From NCBI GenBank assembly GCA_017416845.1, contig JAFQBA010000005.1:1-37938 (forward strand): a stretch of DNA of 37,938 bases. The letters are read 5' to 3'. Of the stretch, positions 8,341 to 18,674 are shown in pieces. Made by a program: the position numbers and the translations under genes. This DNA comes from Clostridia bacterium (GTDB taxonomy: Bacteria > Bacillota > Clostridia > UMGS1810). The notes under the pieces were generated by a model. The model searched no databases, was not told the origin of the DNA, and worked only from the letters and a program-made list of their open reading frames with translations. The stretch's first letter is position 1. The number at the start of each line of letters is the position of its first letter.

Positions 8341-10311
8341 ATGTACAAAATTTTTAAAATCACATCAAATTCTACGATTGATTTCGCATCGGAAGAACTC
8401 AAAAAATATCTGAGAATGATGATGCCACGATGCGGCGAAGTGCCCATCAGCTACGATCCAAAAGCAAAATCTTATTTTCGCATAGGTCTCATGTCCGATT
8501 TCGGTTTGGATACATCTGATGCTGAAGATATTGAACTTGATGACATCATATATATTGACACTGACGAAAAAGGCGGAATTATTGCAGGTTCAAATCCCGG
8601 TGCAACACTTATCGCAGTGTACAGATATTTACGTTTCTGCGGTTGCAGATGGCTCTTCCCGGGTATAGACGGTGAATGGGTACCTGTTATTGAAGGTCTG
8701 CCGGTGGTTAATTACAGAAAGCTTGCCGACCACAGATACCGCGGTCAGTGTAATGAAGGTGCAGAATTCCAGCCGAATATGATTGAGACAATTGATTTCT
8801 CGCCAAAAATCGGCATGAATTCCTACATGATTGAGTTTGATAATCCATATTATTATTACAATACATACTATCAGCATCTCCACAGCACCTGCCGCAAACC
8901 CGAACCGGTTACTCCCGAAACCATTCTTCAGTGGAAGAGACAATGCGAAGTTGAAATGCAAAAAAGAGGTCTTCACTTCCACGACATGGGACACGGTTGG
9001 ACAGCAGAACCTTTTGGTCTCGATTCAACTCTTGGCTGGGATCCTTCGGCAGAGCTTGTTGTTAATCCCGAAATCAAAGATATGCTTGCAATGATAGACG
9101 GCGAAAGAAAGGTTCGTAAAAACGCTCCTCTCGTTTCAAACGTTTGTATGTCCAATCCCAAAGCAAGAGACATCATGGCAAAATATATTGCCGATTATGC
9201 CGAAAAACAAAACAATGTTGACTTTTTGCACATCTGGCTTGCAGACGAAAGTAACTGTCACTGTGAATGCCCCGAGTGTCAGAAAAAAGACACCTCCGAC
9301 TGGTATATCCTGCTCCTTAACGACATTGATGCAGAATTTGACAAGAGAAACCTCAACACTCGTCTTGTGTTCATTGTATATCTCGATACGTTCTGGGCTC
9401 CCATTCAGGAAAAACTCAACGGAACAAAGAGATTTACAATGCTTTATGCTCCAATCACCAGAACATATAACGAAACATATGCCAAAGACCCCGACATGTC
9501 GGCACTCAAGCCCTACATTAGAAACAACATTCAAAAGCCCCGTGGTATGAGTGAATGTTTGGCATATCTCTATGACTGGAAAAAGATGTGGAAAGGTGAT
9601 TGCTTCTGCTACGAATATCATTTCCTCGGTCAGCAGTTCTCCGACTTCAGTCACAGCTACATGCCCCGCCTTGTTTATGATGACATCCGTGCCCTCAAAA
9701 AACATGGGCTCAACGGTATCATCGAAGACGGCTCACAGAGAAGCTACTTCCCCACAGGTCTTCAGTTCTATGTTTACGGTGAAACACTCTTTGATTCTTC
9801 AGTTGACTATGATGAGCTTGTTGAAGATTATTTCAGCCATGCTTTTGGAGAAAACTGGAAGCTTGTTAAAGATTATCTCGATACCATTGCAGAGCTTACA
9901 GACCGCAAATTTGCCGCCGGTCAGATGTCAGTTGATCCCGAAAAAGGCAAATTCTATTGTCCCGAATATGCAGTGAGAGCCGCACAGCTTAAAGAGCATG
10001 CACGCAAATTCAAAGATACAGTTGAAGAAAACAGACATCAGCCTCGCCGTGCATCATGTGTATCATGGCAGCTCATGGGTGTTCATGCCGATTGGATTAT
10101 GGGCATGGCAGACATTTTTAAGGCAAAAGCCATTGGCGACAATCTCGAAGCCATCAAAGCTATTGACCGCATAAAGAAAAAAATGTCCGAAATTGAAATC
10201 TATTTTGAACGTAACTACGATCACTATTTCTTTGGCAGAGGCATTGATAACTATGCCGAAGGCATGAGAGAACAATATGCAAATGCACTCAGAGAGGCAG
10301 ATATTGTATAA
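8341..10311 (+). CDS. DUF4838 glycosidase-like protein, second type
   Basis: A 656-residue protein without signal peptide. The longest open frame begins at an ATG at 8326, but that ATG overlaps the GGAGG at 8328-8332, which sits eight bases before the ATG at 8341, so the latter is the start. The N-terminal GH67N-like domain ends with the family string CGCRWLFPGIDGEW. The DUF4838 core has HIWLADESNCHCECPECQ at about residues 297-314. It is clearly not a recent duplicate of the 2025 gene, as the two differ over most of their length outside these motifs. It has its own promoter with an embedded palindrome, so it may be induced separately. Predicted role: cytosolic processing of oligosaccharide made by the secreted lyase. 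Substrate and mechanism are unknown. Confidence 0.8.
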   Translation: MYKIFKITSNSTIDFASEELKKYLRMMMPRCGEVPISYDPKAKSYFRIGLMSDFGLDTSDAEDIELDDIIYIDTDEKGGIIAGSNPGATLIAVYRYLRFCGCRWLFPGIDGEWVPVIEGLPVVNYRKLADHRYRGQCNEGAEFQPNMIETIDFSPKIGMNSYMIEFDNPYYYYNTYYQHLHSTCRKPEPVTPETILQWKRQCEVEMQKRGLHFHDMGHGWTAEPFGLDSTLGWDPSAELVVNPEIKDMLAMIDGERKVRKNAPLVSNVCMSNPKARDIMAKYIADYAEKQNNVDFLHIWLADESNCHCECPECQKKDTSDWYILLLNDIDAEFDKRNLNTRLVFIVYLDTFWAPIQEKLNGTKRFTMLYAPITRTYNETYAKDPDMSALKPYIRNNIQKPRGMSECLAYLYDWKKMWKGDCFCYEYHFLGQQFSDFSHSYMPRLVYDDIRALKKHGLNGIIEDGSQRSYFPTGLQFYVYGETLFDSSVDYDELVEDYFSHAFGENWKLVKDYLDTIAELTDRKFAAGQMSVDPEKGKFYCPEYAVRAAQLKEHARKFKDTVEENRHQPRRASCVSWQLMGVHADWIMGMADIFKAKAIGDNLEAIKAIDRIKKKMSEIEIYFERNYDHYFFGRGIDNYAEGMREQYANALREADIV

Positions 10312-10342
10312 GATAATTTAAATATTATACTTGAATAAGAAA

Positions 10343-10387
10343 ATGGTGTTAACAAACTTTTTACAGCTTGTTAACACCATTTTTTTC
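10343..10387. terminator. Bidirectional intrinsic terminator
   Basis: A perfect 13-bp stem, ATGGTGTTAACAA (10343-10355) with TTGTTAACACCAT (10368-10380). It is followed by a T run on the + strand and preceded by an A run that serves the - strand. It lies between the convergent DUF4838 and zinc-ribbon genes. Confidence 0.9.
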
Positions 10388-10400
10388 TCTAAATTTTTTC

Positions 10401-11804
10401 TTATGTCGTTAAATTATCAATCTCATCAAGAATTCGGTCTCTTTCTTCCTGAGTCTGTGCATTATTTAAATCATTAAGTAATTTGTTCAGCTGTTCATCA
10501 GTTGAAGTATTGCCCCCTTGTGAACCATCATTGGGCTTCGATGGATTGTCGGTATTGTTGTTCGGTTTTTCATCGGGCTTATCAGTTTCTTCCGGTTTTT
10601 TCTGAGGATCCTTATTATCCTTTTCCGATTTTTCGTCATCTTCCTCGGGATCTGCTTCTTCATCTATAATCTTTCCGTCTTCATCTATGATTTTTATCTT
10701 ACATTCATTCTCTTTAGCATATTCATAAGCATAACTCTCCTTCATACAAAGGAAAACTACATTGTCACATCCGTAAAAAGCATCTGCACTTATTGATGCA
10801 TCCGGATTAATTATGGTTACTTCATCAAGAGACTTACATTCCTTAAATGCGCCTTCTCCTATGGCTTTAAGACCTTTCGGGAAGGTAATTTCTTCAAGGC
10901 TGATACACTGAGTAAATGCGTAATCTCCAATATATAACGAGTCAATATCTTTACTGAAATTAATGGTTTCAAGCGATCTGCATCCATAAAACGCACTGTC
11001 ACCTATATGCGTTACCGACGAAGGAATTGTAACCGATGTCAAATCAGACATATTCTCAAATACGTAATCACCGATTCGTTCTACGCTTGAAGTGATAACT
11101 ATGGTTTCAACATCATCTCCCCAGGGTTTTTCATTTCCTGCCATGTCGTCACTCAGACACTCCTCAGATGTCACGGTAAGAATTTTCTTTTTTGTGTCAT
11201 ATTCAAATCCATCTCCTTTGATTAAAGAATCCGAATCTGAATTAGCAGAAGAATCTACGGCAACCGGCTTGTTTTTCGTACTGTCGGATTCACCAAAGAA
11301 GATACTTCCACCGGTAAAATAATCAATAAGTATACAAAGTCCGGCTATAACGAATATACCTATAGCCACCAGAACCCACATAGTTGCATTTTTTCTTCCG
11401 CTGCGTCTTCTTCGTGATGCCCGGCGACGTGATGCACTTCCTCTGCTGTAGCTTCCTCTTGTTGAAGTTCTTTGTGTAATTTCCCTTGATGAAAGCTTCT
11501 CCGTCTCACGGCTTTCTTCTTTCTCTTCAGGCTTATCTTCTGATTTTTCAGTTATTCTTTCTGTTTTATCTGTCTTTTCATCTTCAATATCGTCTATATT
11601 GCCCGCCGATTTCAGAAAAGCTTCTTTTTCTTTTTCAAAATCTTTGCTTGTAGCAATTTTTATTGTTTCACCGGAAAGAGCCGGATGTATTTTTTCTTCT
11701 GTTGTTTCATCAGCATCGTCTGCAACCGGATTGTCACAATATGGACAAACTATTTCCGAGTCAAGTATTTCATTTTCACAATTTTTACATTTTATAACAG
11801 CCAT
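10401..11804 (-). CDS. Zinc-ribbon, single-TM, leucine-rich-repeat surface protein
   Basis: A 467-residue protein. Residues 1-25 form a zinc ribbon with Cys6, Cys9, Cys20 and Cys23. An acidic, low-complexity stretch follows, then an Arg/Ser-rich basic patch (about 113-139) and one membrane helix (about 141-160). The outside part carries BspA-type LRR_5 repeats (about 200-345, units such as IGDYVFENMSDLTSVTIPSS) and a highly charged Pro/Asp/Lys tail with a short terminal helix. The zinc ribbon would face the cytoplasm. The ATG at 11804 is chosen over an upstream frame start because GAGGG sits just before it. It is the last gene of a four-gene operon, 26 bases after its neighbour. Function unknown. 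LRR_5 domains often mediate adhesion or binding, which does not decide the role here. Confidence 0.75.
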   Translation of the reverse strand: MAVIKCKNCENEILDSEIVCPYCDNPVADDADETTEEKIHPALSGETIKIATSKDFEKEKEAFLKSAGNIDDIEDEKTDKTERITEKSEDKPEEKEESRETEKLSSREITQRTSTRGSYSRGSASRRRASRRRRSGRKNATMWVLVAIGIFVIAGLCILIDYFTGGSIFFGESDSTKNKPVAVDSSANSDSDSLIKGDGFEYDTKKKILTVTSEECLSDDMAGNEKPWGDDVETIVITSSVERIGDYVFENMSDLTSVTIPSSVTHIGDSAFYGCRSLETINFSKDIDSLYIGDYAFTQCISLEEITFPKGLKAIGEGAFKECKSLDEVTIINPDASISADAFYGCDNVVFLCMKESYAYEYAKENECKIKIIDEDGKIIDEEADPEEDDEKSEKDNKDPQKKPEETDKPDEKPNNNTDNPSKPNDGSQGGNTSTDEQLNKLLNDLNNAQTQEERDRILDEIDNLTT

Positions 11805-11830
11805 TATTGTTCCCTCTTTTCTATTACACA

Positions 11831-12661
11831 CTAATCATTTTTGAGAATTGATTTTCTTCTTTTACGCGTTGCCATATATATTCCGAAGCATACAGCAATA
11901 ATTACAACTACTACAACAATAATGATAATAATCCATGAATTACGGTCAATTTCCTGGGCTTTTTCAGACTTTTTCACTTCATTGTCACGAATAACATTTT
12001 GCGCTTCTTCATAATCAGGTGTTTCAGTGTATGTAATGCTCTCAAAAACACCGGCATATAAGCCGAGCTGTTCCTCGGTCAAAGGATTTTTATTATTAAA
12101 CTGAACAACCACCTGATTTCCGTTATATACTGTATGATACCGCACGGTATAAAGATTGTCTGCAACAAAAACACTTCTTATGTAGGGGGTAACACATCCA
12201 TCCGATTCAATCCATTCAACCGAATCAATATCGCCCTGGTTTATATTGAGAGAAGCTTTTGAGGATTCTAAAGCGGAGTCCTTATCTTCAATCATGTTAA
12301 AGTCACCGAGAAGATAATGTTCGCCATCACCGGAATCTTCTTCCGGACTGCTAATCTCGGCAAAGGTGATAAACATATAGTTTTGCGTGTCTTCTGTTAC
12401 ACCGTATATATAGATGTTATTAGTGTCTTCCGGCCCTTTCATGACATCCTCTATCCAGATTTCATGACTCACACCGGAATTTTCAAATATTGTATTAAGC
12501 TGTTCATCACACTCGCTTCTGGTGCATACAAAATAATCATCAGGAATTTCAACAGATGAAATCTGTGTTTCATCAGCTGTCATCGTTCTTGCTGATATAT
12601 TAAGCGTTAACGCCGACACAAGAATAAGTGTTGCCGAAAAAAAACTAATCAATTTTTTCAT
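11831..12661 (-). CDS. Exported membrane-anchored protein, unknown function
   Basis: A 276-residue protein with an N-terminal signal peptide (core FFSATLILVSALTL) and a C-terminal Ile/Val-rich membrane helix followed by basic residues, so a type I membrane protein with its bulk outside. No known domain is recognised. The ectodomain is acidic and mixed alpha/beta. The start is the ATG at 12661, with GGAAGGGG eight bases upstream; an in-frame GTG three codons earlier overlaps that site and is rejected. It lies between two other membrane genes in the same direction with gaps of 27 and 26 bases. Confidence 0.65.
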   Translation of the reverse strand: MKKLISFFSATLILVSALTLNISARTMTADETQISSVEIPDDYFVCTRSECDEQLNTIFENSGVSHEIWIEDVMKGPEDTNNIYIYGVTEDTQNYMFITFAEISSPEEDSGDGEHYLLGDFNMIEDKDSALESSKASLNINQGDIDSVEWIESDGCVTPYIRSVFVADNLYTVRYHTVYNGNQVVVQFNNKNPLTEEQLGLYAGVFESITYTETPDYEEAQNVIRDNEVKKSEKAQEIDRNSWIIIIIVVVVVIIAVCFGIYMATRKRRKSILKND

Positions 12662-12688
12662 TTTAAGCACCCCTTCCCATTTTTACAA

Positions 12689-13348
12689 TTATGAAATCTG
12701 ATAAAACACAGGACTTATACCATCGCCGCATTTAAGATATGTCGTACTGACGTTATTAACTGTTACAATAACAAAACTACCATCTATACGGTAACTTCCG
12801 ACTGTGTCATTGGATTCATCATTTCCCTCATAGGCATTGCCGTCAGCATCAAGCGAAATAATGCTGCCCCCCTGAGATGCAAGTTGAGCCTCAACCATAT
12901 CGCCTGAAGGTATCTGCCCGAAATAATAATTTGAATCTACCAGTACAATATATTTACGATCAATAAACCTACCTTCAAAACTTTCTCCGGAAGATGCTTT
13001 AAAAGTTAAAACATTTCCATCAAGAGTCCATTTGCCTTTTATATCTCCCGACATAGAAAAAACGCCGTCAGATTCAAGATTGATATAGTTGTTCGAATCA
13101 ACATCAACAATCTCAAATTTACCCTCAATATTATTTGCAACCGACATTGTATTGCTCATCAGTATAAATACAAAAATTGCGCATATAGCAATCACTGTTA
13201 TCGGCAAAACCATACGTACAACCTTATATGCCCCGGCACTTATCGTTATTTCTTTTCCAAATATGACAAAAGTTTTCTCATCATTGACGCAATCACCATA
13301 TTTATCAGGCTGTTCGTTAATCTGATTTTGTAATTTGTTTTCAGACAA
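12689..13348 (-). CDS. Membrane-anchored beta-domain protein, TTG start
   Basis: A 219-residue protein with a cytosolic N-terminus, a membrane helix at about 45-65 and an outside beta-rich domain. The ectodomain contains WTLDGNVLTFKA and, near the end, GSYRIDGSFVIVTVN, motifs of lipocalin-like strand repeats. The second motif resembles GDYKIDGDFIEITLN in the gene just upstream (13366-14157), so the two ectodomains may be related. The start appears to be TTG at 13348, with GGAGGG six bases upstream and no better ATG. Function unknown. Confidence 0.65.
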   Translation of the reverse strand: MSENKLQNQINEQPDKYGDCVNDEKTFVIFGKEITISAGAYKVVRMVLPITVIAICAIFVFILMSNTMSVANNIEGKFEIVDVDSNNYINLESDGVFSMSGDIKGKWTLDGNVLTFKASSGESFEGRFIDRKYIVLVDSNYYFGQIPSGDMVEAQLASQGGSIISLDADGNAYEGNDESNDTVGSYRIDGSFVIVTVNNVSTTYLKCGDGISPVFYQIS

Positions 13349-13365
13349 GCAAATCCCTCCAATCC

Positions 13366-14157
13366 TTATTCCTGTTTAGCAAAAACAAGCGAAGCAATCC
13401 CCGTAACTTCACCATGATCAGGTGATTCAAAACTGTACATCATAAATCTTGAGGAAGCCTGATTAAGTGTTATCTCAATAAAATCACCGTCTATTTTATA
13501 ATCTCCGGACATAGCATATTTGAGTCCTTTATTTTCAGACTCTTCATTATTATCAACAAAAATGCCCTCGGCTTTGCCGTTTGAGAATATATTAATTTCC
13601 ATACTGTTTCTCGTAAAAGTTGAATCAAAGGTCGGAACATTCCTCTTAATTTGACCAACATATACACTGCTCAAATCCAAAAGATATGAATCATATAACT
13701 GATAAGTGTTTGGCTCAGACTTTCCCTCAACAAGCATATTGATATACCTTACGCCGCCATTTTCAGCCATTACCCACCATGCGTTTTTACCAATACCGTC
13801 AGCTGCTGATACGACAGTTGCTTTGCCATCTTCTTTCAGCTCTATGGTTGTATATGTCCAGTTATTAATATCGGCATTAAAATCCGCCACAGACGTATAT
13901 ACCCCAAGTATATCTGTAGCATTGTTTTGATTTTCTTTTATATCGCCTGCACTTTCAGCCTGTTTATCATACATTTCGTTGACATCTTTCTTCATTTGCT
14001 CTGTATCTTTTTCAAGCAAAATCTGCTGCGAATAGTATGTATACAAATAAATAAATACAATTGTCAAAACAAGTACTGCAACACCTATGATAGAACCAAT
14101 TATCAACCGTTGTTTTTTTAAATTGTAATTATTACTATTTTTTTTATTAGATGCCAT
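13366..14157 (-). CDS. Membrane-anchored beta-domain protein, operon head
   Basis: A 263-residue protein with an Asn/Lys-rich cytosolic start, one membrane helix (about 18-41), a short helical stalk and an outside beta domain ending GDYKIDGDFIEITLN and a final strand pair. Of the two nearby ATGs, the one at 14157 is chosen because AGGAG is seven bases before it and only one base before the other. It is the first gene of the four-gene - strand operon, with a promoter at 14206-14234. No family is recognised. Confidence 0.65.
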   Translation of the reverse strand: MASNKKNSNNYNLKKQRLIIGSIIGVAVLVLTIVFIYLYTYYSQQILLEKDTEQMKKDVNEMYDKQAESAGDIKENQNNATDILGVYTSVADFNADINNWTYTTIELKEDGKATVVSAADGIGKNAWWVMAENGGVRYINMLVEGKSEPNTYQLYDSYLLDLSSVYVGQIKRNVPTFDSTFTRNSMEINIFSNGKAEGIFVDNNEESENKGLKYAMSGDYKIDGDFIEITLNQASSRFMMYSFESPDHGEVTGIASLVFAKQE

Positions 14158-14205
14158 TTTCATACTCCTAAATACATTTATACTTAAACAACAACTTATT
14201 TTTAC

Positions 14206-14234
14206 ATTTTACCACATTATTCATATGTTTGCAA
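14206..14234 (-). promoter_or_regulatory. Promoter of the four-gene membrane operon
   Basis: On the - strand, TTGCAA (14234-14229), a 17-bp spacer and TAAAAT (14211-14206). About 45 bases of leader precede the first start codon. It is the best sigma-A match in the 276-bp gap. Confidence 0.6.
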
Positions 14235-14364
14235 GAGGAAAATAGTGCAGTTCATCCCGTTCGGTCACAAAAATTTGCCGACACTCAATTACATTATATC
14301 ATTTTGATTTGAAAATGTCCATAAGACAAAGTCGGCTTTTAAAAATATTTTCGAATATTTGGTA

Positions 14365-14393
14365 TAGACAAAGTTACATACATATGTTATAAT
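14365..14393 (+). promoter_or_regulatory. Promoter of the CAP-domain gene
   Basis: TAGACA at 14365-14370, a 17-bp spacer and TATAAT at 14388-14393, just upstream of AAAGGGG and the ATG at 14434. Confidence 0.65.
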
Positions 14394-14433
14394 AAGTGTA
14401 AGTATATGTACCGAAATGAAAGGGGTTAGTTTT

Positions 14434-15393
14434 ATGAAAAAATTAATTTGTTTAATTGTCGCTGTTATGATTCTCATGACACAGCTTACATCCTTTGCGG
14501 CAAAAGATATTACTGTAAATATCAATGGCAACAATCTCGATACTCCTGTCTCACCCATGATTGTAAATGACCGCACAATGGTTCCGTTCAGAGCAATTTT
14601 TGAGACACTGAATATGGAAGTTAACTGGAGTGAAAAACATCAAAAAGTTCACGCAACAAACGGTGATATTACAATCATACTTACAATCGGTTCGGACAAA
14701 ATGCTTGTGAACACCGATATAGTCACCCTTGATGCTGCACCGTTTATTTCTAACGGTTCGACACTTGTTCCTGTAAGGGCAATTACCGAAGCTTTAAATT
14801 GCGAGGTTGGCTGGGACGGCGAAAACCGTGTGGTAGTAATTGAAACTGCCGATTATGACGGCCCCGGATATATTGCTCCCGAAAAAGAGCCTGAACAAGA
14901 ACCCGAAAAAGAGCCTGAAAAAGAGCCTGAAGTCCCGAATTCTTCCGAGCCCCCGGCAGCGTATATCCCGATTATTGATGATAATCCTGCATATATAAAT
15001 AAAAACGACCCCGAAATGGCAGTAAAAGCTATGAATCTCATAAACAAACAGAGAGTTGAGTACGGACTTGATGAACTGATAATTGATGACAACATTTCTG
15101 CCGTGGCTCTCGGACACAGTATGGATATGGCAGAAAACAACTATATTGATCATGTATCAATAACAGGAACTACACCATTTGAGCGTCTTGACATGGCAGG
15201 CATCTACTATACTTCTGCATCAGAAATTCTTGCATCAGGGTTTATAACTCCTGAAGATGTTGTAAACAGTTGGATGAATTCCCCATCTCACAGACAGAGC
15301 ATAATCAATTCCGAATTTACACATATCGGTCTCGGATATTGGCTCGGTGGTCCAAACGGCACATATTGGACATTGGTGCTTGCGGCAAGATAA
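14434..15393 (+). CDS. Secreted stalk-domain plus CAP-domain protein
   Basis: A 319-residue secreted protein. The signal peptide is about residues 1-23 (cleavage near SFA-AKD). A copper-amine-oxidase-N-like stalk domain follows (about 24-140), with two typical PFRAIFE/VPVRAITE strings. Next are a charged linker with EPEKEPE repeats and a C-terminal CAP (SCP/PR1-like) domain (about 195-319) with INKQRVEYGL, ALGHSMDMA, WMNSPSHR and HIGLGY. Clostridial proteins of this layout (compare YkwD and SafA-associated CAP proteins) are usually cell-wall or spore-coat linked, and their activity is not settled. The ATG at 14434 has AAAGGGG upstream and is preferred to the open-frame start at 14416. It is monocistronic, with its own promoter and terminator. 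Confidence 0.85.
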   Translation: MKKLICLIVAVMILMTQLTSFAAKDITVNINGNNLDTPVSPMIVNDRTMVPFRAIFETLNMEVNWSEKHQKVHATNGDITIILTIGSDKMLVNTDIVTLDAAPFISNGSTLVPVRAITEALNCEVGWDGENRVVVIETADYDGPGYIAPEKEPEQEPEKEPEKEPEVPNSSEPPAAYIPIIDDNPAYINKNDPEMAVKAMNLINKQRVEYGLDELIIDDNISAVALGHSMDMAENNYIDHVSITGTTPFERLDMAGIYYTSASEILASGFITPEDVVNSWMNSPSHRQSIINSEFTHIGLGYWLGGPNGTYWTLVLAAR

Positions 15394-15419
15394 TGTGAAT
15401 TTAATTTTAATAATGACAT

Positions 15420-15460
15420 AAAACAAAGTCGGCTGAATTTCAGCCGACTTTGTTTTGTTT
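15420..15460. terminator. Bidirectional intrinsic terminator
   Basis: A stem of about 17 bp, AACAAAGTCGGCTGA with TCAGCCGACTTTGTT, and a 3-base loop at 15437-15439. It is flanked by A and T runs and placed between the convergent CAP and enolase genes. Confidence 0.9.
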
Positions 15461-15491
15461 ATTTTTATATAATTCGCCTAATTTAACAATT

Positions 15492-16775
<1,284 letters not shown>

Positions 16776-16790
16776 TCATACCTCCAAACA

Positions 16791-16881
16791 AAAATAGAAA
16801 CTGTAAAACGCAGCCTTAACAGCCAATCACGAATGGCGATGTTAAGGCTGTTCATAAGCAACATTTTACAATTTCTATTTT
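16791..16881 (-). other. 91-nt near-perfect hairpin upstream of enolase
   Basis: The outer arms are AAAATAGAAACTGTAAAA (16791-16808) and TTTTACAATTTCTATTTT (16864-16881), 17 of 18 paired. Inner arms are CAGCCTTAACA (16811-16821) and TGTTAAGGCTG (16840-16850), with a further GCCA/TGGC (16822-16825, 16834-16837). The base of the hairpin ends 5 bases before the CCTCC complement of the eno ribosome binding site. It could be a leader structure controlling eno, an attenuator after the glycosidase gene, or a small palindromic repeat. The T run after the inner stem on the - strand is short. Confidence 0.6.
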
Positions 16882-16926
16882 CTGTATTTCTTATAAAAAA
16901 ATGTATGATTACAAAAATTTTTTAAA

Positions 16927-18651
16927 TTACTTTGAAGGCATTTTTTTAGATCTGGAAAGAAGCATATCTATGATTACTGCAGCAGTGGGCGCAAAATCAC
17001 GAATGTTAACGCTGTCCGATGCAAACATAAATGAAGATGTACTCATTCCTTTTTTGGGCATGATTGCAGGAGAGCAATCACCGTCAGCACTGTAATACTC
17101 ATAAACGGCTCCGCTGTTTACATACTCTTTCAAAACTGCATCAAGGCTCTTTGCTTTGAGTTCATTTGCCTTATCATGCATAGCATATTTTTCAAGGCCC
17201 TTTGAAACGAAGTAGTTCATGTAAATATGCATTGGCCCTCTCCACATATCAGCACAATACTCATCACTGTCGGCAGATATTGACGGAACACCGTATTTTC
17301 GGTTAAAACGATCGGGACTGTTCAAAAGCTTGAGCAACGCCATTGCATGACGGTTTTCGCATACACCTGCAAACAAAGGAAGGAATGCCGTACTTGACTT
17401 TGTCTTTTTGAACATACCGCTTACAACGGCTCTGTCATAATATATTTTATCATCTTCATCAAAAAGCAATTCGTTAACAGATGCTTTAATGCGTTCGAAG
17501 GTAACATTCCAGTAAAGAGCCTCACCATGTTTGTCAATCTCTTCGGCAATCAGGCTCATGCTTGCTGCTTCATTGGCAATATAGGATGAAAGATCTACAC
17601 TGTCAAGGATTATACCATCATCAAACCGAGGTGAATTATCCATCGTACTTTCTGCGCCAAAGCTATCCTCTCCAATTCCAATTTGCCATTCAAATATCTG
17701 ATTTTTATTTATGTCACGGCTTTCCATTATATAGTGTATATATTTTTTTAATGCCGAATATGCATTAACAAGCATATTTTTGTCATTATTAACCTGATAC
17801 AATTCCCAAAAGCACCATGCCAACACAGGGGGATTTATGTTATTATCCTTATCGGAAGGAGTTATTCTTGCGGATATCATACCGTCGCCTGCTATAGATG
17901 CAAGAATTGATTCTAAAGTTTCTTTTGCCGCATCGGGTGCGATATGACGAAGGCCAAGAGTACACACTGCAGACCAAAAGGAATACATGGCATTCATCTC
18001 GCCTTTTCCGGGCGTAATATATCTTGATTTAATAATACCGTCAGGAGAATTAACGCACGCTAAAAGTATGGAACAACACCTGTAATAAAGCTTTTCTATC
18101 TGTTCGTTAGGAATGCGGAATTCCGGCAAAGCTTCAAGTTGGGAGTTCTTATCGGCAATAATGCTGTCTGCACCACTATCAAGCACCGATTCTGTCACAT
18201 CTGCCGAATTTTTTCCATATGAAAAAGCATAAGCAATTTTGCCGTTTGCAGACCTGCTTGCCAAAGTGAAAGTTTCATTTCCGCTATGATATTGCACGGC
18301 CTTTTTAGTCTTTTTGGTAGTTACCGCTGTTTCGAACACAGGAATAACCTCTATTGCATAATCAGAACAAATAACAACCGTATTTTCATCGGCAAACACA
18401 ATTGTCACGTCATACTTGCCTTCCCCGATTACAAGTCCTGCCTTAATATAATCCGTCATGACCGTTTCAAATTTAATATCATCAATATCTGCACTGTATA
18501 TTCTCAGCGTACATTTGTTATCGGTCATAAACTTAATCGCAAACTCATCAGCACACAAGCGTCCTTCAAGCGAGGAAGAATTCCTTTTAACTCCATATGC
18601 ACCGGAATACGAAAATAACGCACCCTGCCCCCATTTATCAGGTAATATCAT
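16927..18651 (-). CDS. GH63-type glycosidase, mannosylglycerate-hydrolase-like
   Basis: A 574-residue cytosolic protein without signal peptide. The N-terminal beta part is about 1-170, then an (alpha/alpha)6-type barrel. Family-like strings are SFGAESTMDNSPRFDDG at about residues 348-364 (compare E-x-DNSPRFD in MGH1-like and GH63 enzymes) and ADMWRGPMHIYMNYFVSKGL (compare WRGPxW-x2-NYL). Known relatives split mannosylglycerate or glucosylglycerate into hexose and glycerate, while others act on alpha-glucosides. The gene starts 23 bases after the glycerate kinase stop with GAGGAG upstream, so the two are an operon. That pairing favours a glycerate-releasing substrate. This is inference, because family motifs alone do not fix the substrate. 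Confidence 0.7.
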   Translation of the reverse strand: MILPDKWGQGALFSYSGAYGVKRNSSSLEGRLCADEFAIKFMTDNKCTLRIYSADIDDIKFETVMTDYIKAGLVIGEGKYDVTIVFADENTVVICSDYAIEVIPVFETAVTTKKTKKAVQYHSGNETFTLASRSANGKIAYAFSYGKNSADVTESVLDSGADSIIADKNSQLEALPEFRIPNEQIEKLYYRCCSILLACVNSPDGIIKSRYITPGKGEMNAMYSFWSAVCTLGLRHIAPDAAKETLESILASIAGDGMISARITPSDKDNNINPPVLAWCFWELYQVNNDKNMLVNAYSALKKYIHYIMESRDINKNQIFEWQIGIGEDSFGAESTMDNSPRFDDGIILDSVDLSSYIANEAASMSLIAEEIDKHGEALYWNVTFERIKASVNELLFDEDDKIYYDRAVVSGMFKKTKSSTAFLPLFAGVCENRHAMALLKLLNSPDRFNRKYGVPSISADSDEYCADMWRGPMHIYMNYFVSKGLEKYAMHDKANELKAKSLDAVLKEYVNSGAVYEYYSADGDCSPAIMPKKGMSTSSFMFASDSVNIRDFAPTAAVIIDMLLSRSKKMPSK

Positions 18652-18674
18652 ATATCAAATACTCCTCTCCAATA

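Noticed and set aside
14326..14337. 12-base string ACAAAGTCGGCT matching one arm of the terminator at 15420
   Set aside because: Only one arm is present, so no hairpin forms. It may be chance or an old duplication remnant.
16870..16926. Separate promoter for enolase
   Set aside because: TTGTAA and TATAAG occur on the - strand but only 13 bases apart, and no other pair has a fitting spacer.
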